The translations under genes were made by a program, and so were the position numbers. Shown here piece by piece: positions 9,230 to 17,454 of a stretch of DNA of 62,633 bases (the stretch's first letter is position 1; each line of letters starts with the position of its first letter). The stretch covers positions 1 through 62,633 of the forward strand of contig NZ_JNWQ01000037.1 of NCBI RefSeq assembly GCF_000716875.1. The letters are read 5' to 3'. The notes beneath the pieces were generated by a model. It saw only the letters and a program-made list of their open reading frames with translations. It was not told the DNA's origin and did no database searches. The stretch is from Streptomyces novaecaesareae. GTDB taxonomy: Bacteria; Actinomycetota; Actinomycetes; Streptomycetales; Streptomycetaceae.

Positions 9230-10432
9230 TCACCAACCTTCACTCATGCCGTTGCCGTATGGCCGTCCTCCTGCCAGGACGAGGCGGAGCGCGCGCAGGG
9301 CGTTCAGGTCGCGAAGTGGGTCACCGTCTACAACGAGCAGGTCGGCGCGGTAGCCGGCGGCGAGCTGTCCGGTATCCGCATCGATTCCGAGAGCGCGGGC
9401 CGCCTCGATGGTGGCCATGTCGAGGATCCGGTCCCGGGAGAAGCCCAGGTGCTCGTAGAGCTCGAGACCGTTCACGAAGCCGTCGAACCCGGCGCCTGGC
9501 ACCCCGGCGTCCGTGCCGGCCACCAGGCGAACTCCCTGCTCAGCCATCCACCGCACCTGGCCGAACAGCTCCTCGGCGCGGTCCTTTCCGAACCGCTCCG
9601 CGAATAGCCGCCAATTGGGGCTGGCCGCCGGGCAGACGTGGATCTCCTTGGCGACCAGGTCGGCGACGACATCGGCGCGCACCTCGAAGCCGCCGTCGAC
9701 CATCCAGGTGCAGTGCTCGATCGTGTTCACTCCGGCGGCGACGGCACTCGCGATGCCGTCCGTGCCGTGGGCGTGGGCTGCGACGGGCAGCCCGGTTCGG
9801 CGGGCCGCCTCGACGACCAGGTGCAGCTCGTCGGTGGTGAACTGGGACTGCCAGGTCGCCGGTCCACCCTTGGTGAGCCCGCCTCCGGTGGCCATGATCT
9901 TGATCACGTCGGCGCCGGTCTCGGCATTGCATCGCACCTGTTCCCGGATGGCCTCCTCGCCGGATACCTCGCCTCCAAGGAACCAGCAGTGCCCTCCGGG
10001 CGGGGTGAGGGGGGCCGTCGCCGCGAGGATCCGCGGGCCGTGGAGAACTCCCGCCGCGATCGCGTCCCGCAAGCGCACGGAGAGTCCACCCCGGTCGCCC
10101 AGGTCCCGCGCCGTAGTCACCCCGGCCGCGAGGAGCTGCTGGGCCCGACCGGCCATGCCGAGAAGCAGGCTCGGATCGTCCGCCTCGCGCAACGCGCCCA
10201 CCGGATCGAATGAAGCATCGAAGGCGAGATGTACATGGCAGTCGATCAGCCCCGGGAGGATCGTGCCCTCGGGGTAGAACGCCCTCCGTGCGCTATCGGG
10301 GGCGATGTGTTCGACCTCTTCCCGGGTCCCGACTGCGGCGATGGCGCTTCCACTGACGAGGACGGCCCCATCGTCCACGCATTCGCCGCCGGGGCCCGTG
10401 AGCACCCGTCCAGCCGAGATCAGCAGTTCCAT
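9230..10432 (-). CDS. Metal-dependent amidohydrolase, imidazolonepropionase-like
   Basis: A 400-residue TIM-barrel amidohydrolase that would cleave amide or cyclic amide bonds in the cytoplasm. Metal-binding motifs are in order: DCHVHL after strand 1, VIKIMATGGG (bridging Lys), AHAHG, IEHCTW and the catalytic Asp in AGTDAGVPG. The N-terminal beta sandwich (ISAGRVLTGPGG) and C-terminal ADLLVVDGDPL are typical of the imidazolonepropionase/Xaa-Pro dipeptidase-like branch. The ATG at 10432 follows AAGGAG and is preferred; the frame extends upstream without family resemblance. It lies between the exporter and a regulatory trio. Whether it acts on the peptide product or is a passenger cannot be told. 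Confidence 0.88.
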   Translation of the reverse strand: MELLISAGRVLTGPGGECVDDGAVLVSGSAIAAVGTREEVEHIAPDSARRAFYPEGTILPGLIDCHVHLAFDASFDPVGALREADDPSLLLGMAGRAQQLLAAGVTTARDLGDRGGLSVRLRDAIAAGVLHGPRILAATAPLTPPGGHCWFLGGEVSGEEAIREQVRCNAETGADVIKIMATGGGLTKGGPATWQSQFTTDELHLVVEAARRTGLPVAAHAHGTDGIASAVAAGVNTIEHCTWMVDGGFEVRADVVADLVAKEIHVCPAASPNWRLFAERFGKDRAEELFGQVRWMAEQGVRLVAGTDAGVPGAGFDGFVNGLELYEHLGFSRDRILDMATIEAARALGIDADTGQLAAGYRADLLVVDGDPLRDLNALRALRLVLAGGRPYGNGMSEGW

Positions 10433-10616
10433 GATCCGTCTCCTTGTCCAATCCGAATTCACCTGCGAGGAACCGGGCGCCTGGTGCCAGTGGCCCGGCT
10501 CAGCCGAGCGCGAGGTGCCCGAAACTCGGGTAAGGAAGGCCAAACCGGGGCACTCGCACCCAGGGAAGCACTCGTCTGCGAGGGTGCATCACCTCCGCAG
10601 CTCAGCGGCTTTCGGG

Positions 10617-11747
10617 TTAAGCCGATCTCAATGCATCTGCCAGAGCCACGAGTTGTCGAACGTCGGCCTCAAGGTCGTCGCTGTGTGGCATCGCTATCGG
10701 GACCGCAATCGAACTCGCCGAGCCGCCCGCCGCGTGGGTCTGCAGTGCGGTCCGAAGGTGCTCGGCCAGTGCCGCCGGCGAGCTTTCGCTGCCGTCGTGG
10801 GCGCCAAGGTCTGCGAGGTACGGGCTGATACGCACCAGACCGTCGCGACACTCGATGACGCGCCGGTAGTACCGGCGGTGAACGCCACCGAGGGACGGGA
10901 GGCGGCGCCACCGGTTGACAGGTACGCGATGCAGGGTGTCCTCGGGGTACGCCTTGTGAAGCACCGTCCAGAGCGGGTAGAGCCGCCGGTACAGGCGGCG
11001 GTGACGCCTCCTGATCCGCAGTGCGGCTATCCGGGTGACGACGCCGGGGTAGCTCACGCCGATCACGAACAGCGGCACCGCAAGGAGGAGAAGGAGGTTC
11101 ACGAGCTGGAAGAGGCCGTGCGGGACCGGGCTGCCTCGCCAGCGGGTCACCACGAGGACCGCGCGAACCGAGCAAGCTGCCACCATCCCGGCCATTCCGG
11201 CGGCTGCCAACCACAGCCCGATGGCCAGGGGACGGGTGGACATGCGAGCGTAGCGCCAGGTCCAACACAGCGCCGAGGCCATGGAGTAGACCAAGTAGAG
11301 CCCTGCAACAAGGTAAAAGATGGCTACTTGGTTCACGCGCATGTCCGCCGTCTCGTAGACGTGAGCTCGGACGCTCGCAGGAGTCGTGAGAACGGCCAGC
11401 GAGATAGTTGCGATGGTGGCGGCGAGCGGGAGGGCCTCCCACCGGGCGCGGACTCGCCCGCCCTGGCGATCCGACGCCGAGAAGAGATAGAAGCACATCA
11501 GCCAGTAGGCGGCCGCGAGGAGCAGGACGTTCTGTAACAGCTTGGCGCCGCCGGGCCCCGTGAGGCTGTCGAAGGCTCGTGCGCCAGCCCGGAGACCGAG
11601 CGGAAACGATGTGCCGACACACGCAAGGCACAGGGTGACCGCGCGAAGGGGGCCATCCTCAGGCGCCTTGACCACCTGGTACAGCTTCCAGCTCAGAGCG
11701 ATGAGGAGAACCACGCCGAGGAATACGATCACGGCGGTCACAGCCAT
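10617..11747 (-). CDS. Seven-TM membrane protein, MAB_1171c-type putative transporter
   Basis: A 376-residue protein with about seven hydrophobic helices in residues 1-220 and a basic cytoplasmic tail beginning RIRRRHRRLYRRLYPLW. The LYPLW...HKAYPE stretch and overall layout recall the MAB_1171c family of putative actinobacterial transporters. Its ATG overlaps the end of the ImmA-type peptidase by 10 nt, so the two are co-translated. Peptidase and XRE regulator genes are frequent neighbours of this family. Function unknown; a sensor or channel triggered by the peptidase is possible. Confidence 0.7.
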   Translation of the reverse strand: MAVTAVIVFLGVVLLIALSWKLYQVVKAPEDGPLRAVTLCLACVGTSFPLGLRAGARAFDSLTGPGGAKLLQNVLLLAAAYWLMCFYLFSASDRQGGRVRARWEALPLAATIATISLAVLTTPASVRAHVYETADMRVNQVAIFYLVAGLYLVYSMASALCWTWRYARMSTRPLAIGLWLAAAGMAGMVAACSVRAVLVVTRWRGSPVPHGLFQLVNLLLLLAVPLFVIGVSYPGVVTRIAALRIRRRHRRLYRRLYPLWTVLHKAYPEDTLHRVPVNRWRRLPSLGGVHRRYYRRVIECRDGLVRISPYLADLGAHDGSESSPAALAEHLRTALQTHAAGGSASSIAVPIAMPHSDDLEADVRQLVALADALRSA

Positions 11748-12283
11748 CCCTGCCGGTCGCCCAGGGCTGTCTGCATGCGCCGCACCGAGGGGTTGCTTGA
11801 CCTGCGGGGCGTCACGCGATCGAGCACCGCGGCCCATTCGAGGATGATCGTGGCGACGAGTTCGGCCTCGCGTTCGTGTTCCTGGTCGTAGGAGGTTCGC
11901 CGAAGTGCGCGCCTGACAGCGTCCAGCGACAGGTCGGGGGCCATCTGCCGCCAGAACTCGTCATCGGTGTCGTCGCTCTGGTGATCCGCCAGGATGTGTC
12001 CAACCTCGTGCAGGATGATGTGATCCTGGTGGATCTTGCTGGTCTCCTGTTGGTACAGGATGTAGTCAGCCGAGGCGGTGCCCAGCCACACACCGAACGG
12101 CCCGGGCACTGGCAGCGAGTAGGGCACAAGCCGGATGGGACGCCCGCGGCGTTCCCCGAGGAGCCGGCACAGGACGTCCACCTGTAACGGAGGTTGGATG
12201 CCCAGTGCTCGCAGCTCGCGCTTACAGCGACGCCGCAGCTCCCGTTCTTTCAATCTGCCCACCCCGATCAGATTCGATATCAA
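11738..12283 (-). CDS. ImmA/IrrE-type zinc metallopeptidase
   Basis: A 181-residue DUF955-type peptidase. The zinc motif HEVGH (in HIILHEVGHILADH) and a downstream EREAELVAT supplying the third ligand are intact. Family members cleave phage- or ICE-type XRE repressors, or IrrE-like regulators. Here the XRE gene lies just upstream (60-bp gap) and is the natural substrate. The listed start is TTG at 12283; GTG at 12262 is possible. Cytoplasmic. Middle gene of an XRE, peptidase, membrane-protein operon. Confidence 0.85.
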   Translation of the reverse strand: MISNLIGVGRLKERELRRRCKRELRALGIQPPLQVDVLCRLLGERRGRPIRLVPYSLPVPGPFGVWLGTASADYILYQQETSKIHQDHIILHEVGHILADHQSDDTDDEFWRQMAPDLSLDAVRRALRRTSYDQEHEREAELVATIILEWAAVLDRVTPRRSSNPSVRRMQTALGDRQGWL

Positions 12284-12342
12284 TTTCTGCCGCTGTGACC
12301 GGTCCCCCTCCGGATGTCAGCGGCCGTGACGATGCCCACCAG

Positions 12343-12786
12343 TCACGAGCCCCGTCGCTCCGCCTGCTCCAGCTGGTAGACGACGTCGAGTAGATCCATT
12401 ACCTGCTTGCGTCGCTCCGGCGACAGCTCGCCCGCCCGCATAGCCATGACCTTCACGTCGCCGCTGCCGGCAGCCTTGTCCAGACGCTCCTGCTCCGCTC
12501 GCAAGAGGCTCAGCTGGCCTTCGACCCGGTCCGTCACCTCGTCGTCGAAGAAGTACGCCGCAGGCACCCCGAAGAAGTCCGCGAGCGCCTGAAGGTGTCG
12601 GAGCGTCGGATTCGTCTTCTTGCTCTTGCGCAGCTGCCAGATGTAGCTCTGCGAGATCGCGACGCCGGCCTTGCCGATGGCGCCGGCGACGTACTCGTTG
12701 CTGTACTCCCGGCCCCCACGGGGCTTGATGGTCGCGAACAAGTGGTTCAGCTTGTCCGCCAGACTACGGCCCACCTGCTCGGTCAC
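12343..12786 (-). CDS. XRE-family helix-turn-helix regulator
   Basis: A 147-residue DNA-binding protein. An HTH lies at about residues 27-80 (YVAGAIGKAGVAISQSYIW...LQALADFFGVPAAYFF), followed by a coiled helical tail (LSLLRAEQERLDKA; SPERRKQVMDLLDVVYQLEQ). First gene of the trio and likely its repressor or activator, with the ImmA-like peptidase controlling its stability. Start is GTG at 12786 behind GAGGGGG. Confidence 0.85.
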   Translation of the reverse strand: MTEQVGRSLADKLNHLFATIKPRGGREYSNEYVAGAIGKAGVAISQSYIWQLRKSKKTNPTLRHLQALADFFGVPAAYFFDDEVTDRVEGQLSLLRAEQERLDKAAGSGDVKVMAMRAGELSPERRKQVMDLLDVVYQLEQAERRGS

Positions 12787-13202
12787 AGCGGCCCCCTCGC
12801 GGCAACGGCCTAGTCTCGACTCGCGTCAATCTACCTCAAGCCGAAGCTCTGCACGACAGTTGAATCATGTCCACTCCAAGACTAGACTCCCCGCAAGCAA
12901 CTCCACTGTGGTTCAGATATGCCAGAAATGATCTTCGATAAGGGTGGAGAAGCTGGCCGTCGAAGCTAGAGGCGGGAAGCGTTCGGCATGCGCCGGGGGG
13001 CAAGCAAGCTGATGTACGGCCGGAACAGGCAAGGACCCAAATCCCGCAACACCCTGGCACCGCCCTTCAGGCGCACTCCCACCGGCGATACCAACCCAGC
13101 CTCGCCCGGTCCTGACGGCAACCGTGACTGGCCATAAGCAACTTACCCAGCTCTTCGACTTCCCCGGTCGAATCCACTCACCGAGCAGAGAGGGTAACGA
13201 TC
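12787..13202. other. Divergent intergenic region, regulatory
   Basis: 416 bases between two divergent regulator genes. No coding frame is credible. The section 12830-12960 is less GC-rich than its surroundings and may hold promoters for both directions. No clear dyad was found. Confidence 0.4.
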
Positions 13203-13964
13203 ATGGCGGTGCAGTCGGCGATCAAGGCGCGCGGCGAGCTGCAAGTTTTTCTTCACCGATGTCGCGAGCGCGTCGGCGTCTCCCAGGAGGACGTCGCCAA
13301 GCAACTGCATCTGTCCCCGCGTGGCTACTGGAACCTCGAGCAAGGCCGTATCCGCAACCCCAGCACCGCGGTGCTCGACGAGCTCGCACGTCTGCTGGAG
13401 CTGAGCCCTAACGAGCGTTGGCGGCTGTACATGCTCACCGTCCGCCACGATCCGCCGCCGCTGGACGGCGCGACCCTCGACGAGCAGTCCACCTGGGCGG
13501 ACCTGCTGTCGATGCAAACCTGCCCTGCGGTGATCATCGACCAGACCTGGCGGGTCGTGTCTGCCAACGACGCCTACCAGGACATCTTCCACGCGGCCGC
13601 GCCGGACCGGCACAGCCGGGCGAATCTCCTGCGGCAGGTGCTCCTGGCGCCCCAGCTTCGTGACACCCTGCTCGGCGACTGGGACGAGGCGTGGGCCACG
13701 CCACTGCTGAACGATCTGAGGACGGCCTGCGAGGTGTACCCGGAGGCCGAATGGCCGAAGGCACTGGTGCGGAACGTCGCTCTCGACCCGCGCGTGCACA
13801 GGCTGTGGACGCAGCTGTCGACTCGTCCCCTGATTCGCCCAGTGCCCGCTCGCCCGTTCCGGCATCCGGTGTGGGGTCCGCGCGTCACGGTGGTTGAGAC
13901 CGTCCCCCGGTACCTGGCCGGCTACAAGATCCTGTCCTTCGTACCGGCTGATCGTCGTCGTTGA
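13203..13964 (+). CDS. XRE regulator with MmyB-like ligand-binding domain
   Basis: A 253-residue transcription factor. Residues 10-75 form an HTH (GVSQEDVAKQLHLSPRGYWNLEQGR), followed by a PAS-like MmyB domain (ADLLSMQTCPAVIIDQTWRVVSANDAYQDIF...VYPEAEWPKALVRN...PRVHRLW). MmyB-type regulators, common in streptomycetes, are thought to bind fatty acid-like ligands. It stands alone, on the opposite strand to the trio, within the azole-peptide element. ATG at 13203 is supported by the HTH spacing; the upstream AGAGAGGGT is a weak ribosome site. Confidence 0.88.
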   Translation: MAVQSAIKARGELQVFLHRCRERVGVSQEDVAKQLHLSPRGYWNLEQGRIRNPSTAVLDELARLLELSPNERWRLYMLTVRHDPPPLDGATLDEQSTWADLLSMQTCPAVIIDQTWRVVSANDAYQDIFHAAAPDRHSRANLLRQVLLAPQLRDTLLGDWDEAWATPLLNDLRTACEVYPEAEWPKALVRNVALDPRVHRLWTQLSTRPLIRPVPARPFRHPVWGPRVTVVETVPRYLAGYKILSFVPADRRR

Positions 13965-14000
13965 GCCCGGCGGGGTCGGCGCAGAGGACTCAGCTGGTCC

Positions 14001-14753
14001 TCATGCACCGGCCCCGCCTGCCGCCTGCGCGGCGAGACCATCGAGCAGGCACGACAGGCCGAACTCGAAGCGGGCGTCGTTGCTCGGCCCCGTGAGCTGT
14101 TCCGCGAGCGCGACGGTGTGGGGGAACTCCTCCGGCGACAACTCCTCCAGTTCCTCGCGCACTTCGTCGAGATACTCCCCAGGGGCCTCACCGCGGGCGA
14201 CCGCGCCGGACATGGGGGTGGTCTCCCACAGGACGAAGCCATGGATGTAGACCAGGCACGTGATCAGCGCGTACGAGCTTTCCCGGTCGCCGAGGCCGGA
14301 GCCTCGCAGCCAGCCGAGCAGCCGCTCCAGGTTGCTGAGCATGTGAGGCCCGAGCACGAAGCGGTTGACGAGGATCTGCGCGGCGTCCCGCCTGCTCAGC
14401 AGGTATCGGCGGAAGGCGTGGCCGAACTCTTTCAGGTTGGCCTTCCAGTCGCCGGACTCCGCGCCGGGCAGTGCCTCCAGGTCGAAGTCCGCGAAGAGGG
14501 CGTCGGCGAGCAGGTCGACGAGGTCGTGCTTGTCCTGGACGTGCCAATAGAGGGAGGCGGCCTGGATACCGAGCTCGTCGGCGACCTTCCGCATGGTGAG
14601 GGCTTCAAGTCCGTCCCGCTCGATGAGCCGGAAGGCTGCCTCGGCGACCCGCTCCAGGGTCACCGGAGCCCGGTCGATGCGCGACGGTTCCTTCCGCCGT
14701 CGCGGCGATACCCGCTTCCGGGCATCTGACCCTGTCGCCACCCCGTCCTCCAT
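14001..14753 (-). CDS. TetR/AcrR repressor with TetR C-terminal domain
   Basis: A 250-residue repressor. The HTH occupies about residues 30-75 (VTLERVAEAAFRLIERDGLEALTMRKVADELGIQAASLYWHVQDKHDLVD), followed by a TetR_C-type ligand domain (HGFVLWETTPMSG...ARFEFGLSCLLDGLAAQ). A 17-bp dyad with arms CTAAC/GTTAG lies 30 bp upstream, and related dyads precede the MFS exporter, so it probably represses both itself and the pump until the peptide or a precursor binds. Confidence 0.9.
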   Translation of the reverse strand: MEDGVATGSDARKRVSPRRRKEPSRIDRAPVTLERVAEAAFRLIERDGLEALTMRKVADELGIQAASLYWHVQDKHDLVDLLADALFADFDLEALPGAESGDWKANLKEFGHAFRRYLLSRRDAAQILVNRFVLGPHMLSNLERLLGWLRGSGLGDRESSYALITCLVYIHGFVLWETTPMSGAVARGEAPGEYLDEVREELEELSPEEFPHTVALAEQLTGPSNDARFEFGLSCLLDGLAAQAAGGAGA

Positions 14754-14783
14754 TCGCGCCTTTGGAGCCTATCACCAGGCCAC

Positions 14784-14800
14784 CTAACTGATCTTGTTAG
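14784..14800. promoter_or_regulatory. TetR operator-like palindrome
   Basis: CTAACTGATCTTGTTAG has perfect 5-bp arms (CTAAC/GTTAG) and lies 30 bp upstream of the TetR start. Arms match those upstream of the exporter (9035-9066). Likely autoregulatory site. Confidence 0.62.
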
Positions 14801-14901
14801 CCAGCCAATAGGCAGGGCAAGCACAACGGAGCCGCAGCCGGGAGGCTGTTGGGCTCACTCCCGGCCACGGCGGTCATCGGCGCATCTCAGGTTGCCGCTG
14901 G

Positions 14902-15966
14902 TCAGCGGACCTTGGGCCAGACCTCCTGCGCGAAGAGCCGAAGGTTGCGCTCCATGGACTCCGCGTTCTGCCCGCCGAAGTCGATCTGCCAGAGCATCGT
15001 GTCCAGTGACAGCGCATCCCGCAGGGCCTGGATCTTCTCGACGACGGTGTCCGGGGATCCGAGCACGCCGGTCGCCGTGGAGCGCAGGTCGGCCTCCGAG
15101 GTGTTCAGAAAGGTCTTCCCGGCGGCGGAGTAGCCCGGGTAGGCGGAGGAGGTGACGCCGGCCCAGGAGTCGGCCGCCTCTCCCCAGACCTGCAGGTACT
15201 CCCGCAGGAACGGTGCCCCGGCCGTGTATGCCTCGTCGTCTGTCTCCGCCACGTAGAGCGGGACGCTGAGGGCGACCCGCGGTTTGCGCCCCGACGCGCC
15301 GTGCTCCTCCTCGAAGGTCTCGCGGTAGACCTCCACCATCTCCCGCATGCGCGGGAGTTCCTCCTCGCGGGGCGGGGAGGCGATCAGCAGTGAGAAGCCC
15401 TTCTCGCCGATCCAGGCGAAGCTCTCCCTGGAACGGACAGCTGCCACCCACACGGGCGGGTGCGGTGCCTGGGTCACCGGAGGAAGCGAAGTGGCATCCG
15501 TGTAGCGGAAGAACGGCGTGTCCTCGGAGGTCTTGTCCTCGGTCCACAGCTTCACCACGGCCTCGATCGTCGCGGTGAACCTCGCGCGGCTTTCGTCCAG
15601 CTCGATGCCGAATGCCTCGAACTCGTACGGCAGCCAGGCCCGCGCGAAGCCCACGTCCAGGCGGCCGCCGCTGATCGCATCCAGCTGGGAGGTGTCCGCC
15701 GCGAGCTGGACGGGGTGGTGGAACGAAGCCTGGATGCCGCCGGTCATCAGCCGGATCCTGCTGGTCTGAGCCGCGACCGCGGTCAGGAACGCGAGCGGGC
15801 TCGGGCAGTAGCCGCCGTAGTCCTTGAGGTAGTGCTCGGTCATCTTCACGTACTCGAAGCCGAGCTGGTCAGCCAGCCGCGACGCTCGCAGCACGTCGGC
15901 GTAGTACTGGGCCGCGGAGCGAAGATGCGGCCGGCAGTCGGGCAGGAGAGATATCCCGTACTTCAT
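14902..15966 (-). CDS. Luciferase-like (LLM class) flavin-dependent oxidoreductase
   Basis: A 354-residue bacterial luciferase-family monooxygenase (TIM barrel, reduced flavin). Features are YVKMTEHYLKDYGGY near residue 40, RIRLMTGGIQASFHHP, and LDVGFARAW followed by EFEAFGIELDESRARF, all typical of the LLM class. Start is ATG at 15966 after GAGGAGG. It is the last gene of the minus-strand biosynthetic run, 36 bp after a CPBP gene. It may hydroxylate the peptide or a side chain; a similar enzyme role is known in some azole RiPP pathways, but the substrate here is inference. Confidence 0.9.
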   Translation of the reverse strand: MKYGISLLPDCRPHLRSAAQYYADVLRASRLADQLGFEYVKMTEHYLKDYGGYCPSPLAFLTAVAAQTSRIRLMTGGIQASFHHPVQLAADTSQLDAISGGRLDVGFARAWLPYEFEAFGIELDESRARFTATIEAVVKLWTEDKTSEDTPFFRYTDATSLPPVTQAPHPPVWVAAVRSRESFAWIGEKGFSLLIASPPREEELPRMREMVEVYRETFEEEHGASGRKPRVALSVPLYVAETDDEAYTAGAPFLREYLQVWGEAADSWAGVTSSAYPGYSAAGKTFLNTSEADLRSTATGVLGSPDTVVEKIQALRDALSLDTMLWQIDFGGQNAESMERNLRLFAQEVWPKVR

Positions 15967-16002
15967 GACGTTCCTCCTCAACAGGTAGACGAGGTTGGGT
16001 AG

Positions 16003-16689
16003 TTACAGGACAGCCAGGGCGAGGAAAGTGCCCTGTGCCACGGCGAGGGGGATGAGACTGTGCGTGTGTGCGAAGAGGACGCCATGGACCACGCCGATTA
16101 CCACGCCCACGACGCCGGCGAGGTACCGCCCGTCCCTGTCCCGCACGGGCAGTACGGCGGCAAGCAGCGAGAAGCACGCCGACAGCGCGACTGCCAGACC
16201 GGCGCCGCCGCCCCTGGCCAAACCGAAGACGGCTCCCCGCAGGAGTAGTTCCTGGGCGAGCCCGACCAGCAGGAACACTCCGGCCGCTGCCGACCAGGGC
16301 AGTCTCTGTGCCAGTCGGCGGTAGGGCCGGACAGCTGTGCTCTGCAGCACCGCCATCCAGTTGTGGCTTCCCACCGGTTCGCGGCGCACGGCGCTCGCCA
16401 CCATGGTCGACAGCAGCCCCGCGACTGCCAGTTCCCCTGCGCCCACGGCCGCGCTCAAGGGCACGAGTGCGAGGGTGCTCGCGGCGGAGTCGAGCCCTGC
16501 CCCGGCCGGCCACCACAGCGGCAGCAGGAGCCCGAATGCCAGGCACCAGGTCGCCACCTGCGAAATGACCTCACCGCCGACCACTGCAACCAGCCGTACG
16601 TTCAGCGCCCGGACGCCGTAGCCGGCTCCCACGCTGAGGACGGCGAGTGCGACGGCACCGCGCAGCAGCGGTTCCAGGAGCGCGCTCAT
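16003..16689 (-). CDS. CPBP-family membrane protein (divergent), possible leader peptidase
   Basis: A 228-residue integral membrane protein with about seven helices. It keeps AQELLLRG, corresponding to the EExxxR motif of CPBP (CAAX/Abi) metalloproteases, but the first Glu is Gln. A later VVHGVLF matches the His motif only loosely. In SagE-type systems CPBP proteins are tied to leader removal or immunity. This copy, with one acidic residue missing, may be non-catalytic, for example an immunity partner of the intact paralogue. Its start overlaps that paralogue's stop by 4 nt. Confidence 0.7.
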   Translation of the reverse strand: MSALLEPLLRGAVALAVLSVGAGYGVRALNVRLVAVVGGEVISQVATWCLAFGLLLPLWWPAGAGLDSAASTLALVPLSAAVGAGELAVAGLLSTMVASAVRREPVGSHNWMAVLQSTAVRPYRRLAQRLPWSAAAGVFLLVGLAQELLLRGAVFGLARGGGAGLAVALSACFSLLAAVLPVRDRDGRYLAGVVGVVIGVVHGVLFAHTHSLIPLAVAQGTFLALAVL

Positions 16690-17453
16690 CCGGTGGCCGC
16701 CTTCGCGCGGGCGGCCGCGGTGCGCTGGTACAGGCGCCAGACGCGGATGTTGAACAGCGTGTGGCCGATGACGGCGGTGAGCACGGTTCCGGTGGTCAGC
16801 GTTGCCGCGAGGGCCAGGACAGACAGAGGAAGCTTGGCGGCGGCCTGCCGCCAGCCGAACGGCAGGTGCGAGAGAGCGAACGCGGCCGTCGCGCCCGCGA
16901 GCAGCAGCACGCCGACCGGGAGCGGGATCTCGAACAGTGCGAGGTGTCCAAGCGCCCCGCGGTACCAGGTCTCTTCCAGTACGGCACCAGCCACCAGCCA
17001 GGGCAGGCCGACGTGGATCTCACGCTTCCGTTCCGCCTTGCCCCACCGGTTCGATGGCATAGCCCGCTGCGCGACCGCCGCCGGACGCACCCCACGCGCC
17101 GCGATCCCCACCGGGCGCGTGTGCCGCACGACCCGGACGGTGTTCGGAGCCGGCCGCCCCGGCCGCCTGCCGATCTTCCTGACGAGGTACCGATCAGCTC
17201 GCCAGGTGGTCTCGGCGAGTACGATTCCGCCCGGCGCGGCAGCGGCCAGGCCGGGCCATCGGCCTTCCCAGAGCATGCCCGGCCCGAGCACCGCGAGGGC
17301 AAGCACGGTAAGCCCGGTCATCAGGACGAGGTAGACGGGGAGCGTCGGCAGGTTGCGGGCCCTGGTCTCGATCCACCGACCGTGGAGGTGGGAGGCCAGG
17401 GCCATCGGTGCAAGCCCCCACAGCACCAGGACGGCGAGGAGGTAGGCGCGCAT
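16686..17453 (-). CDS. CPBP-family intramembrane metalloprotease
   Basis: A 255-residue multi-spanning protease. All CPBP motifs are present: EETWYRG (paired Glu and Arg), FALSHLPFG (His) and GHTLFN (His/Asn). Active sites lie within the membrane. In azole-peptide operons such as the streptolysin S cluster a CPBP protein (SagE) is implicated in leader cleavage or immunity. Here it follows the YcaO gene by 1 bp and is probably the leader peptidase or immunity protein. Confidence 0.82.
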   Translation of the reverse strand: MRAYLLAVLVLWGLAPMALASHLHGRWIETRARNLPTLPVYLVLMTGLTVLALAVLGPGMLWEGRWPGLAAAAPGGIVLAETTWRADRYLVRKIGRRPGRPAPNTVRVVRHTRPVGIAARGVRPAAVAQRAMPSNRWGKAERKREIHVGLPWLVAGAVLEETWYRGALGHLALFEIPLPVGVLLLAGATAAFALSHLPFGWRQAAAKLPLSVLALAATLTTGTVLTAVIGHTLFNIRVWRLYQRTAAARAKAATG

Positions 17454-17454
17454 G

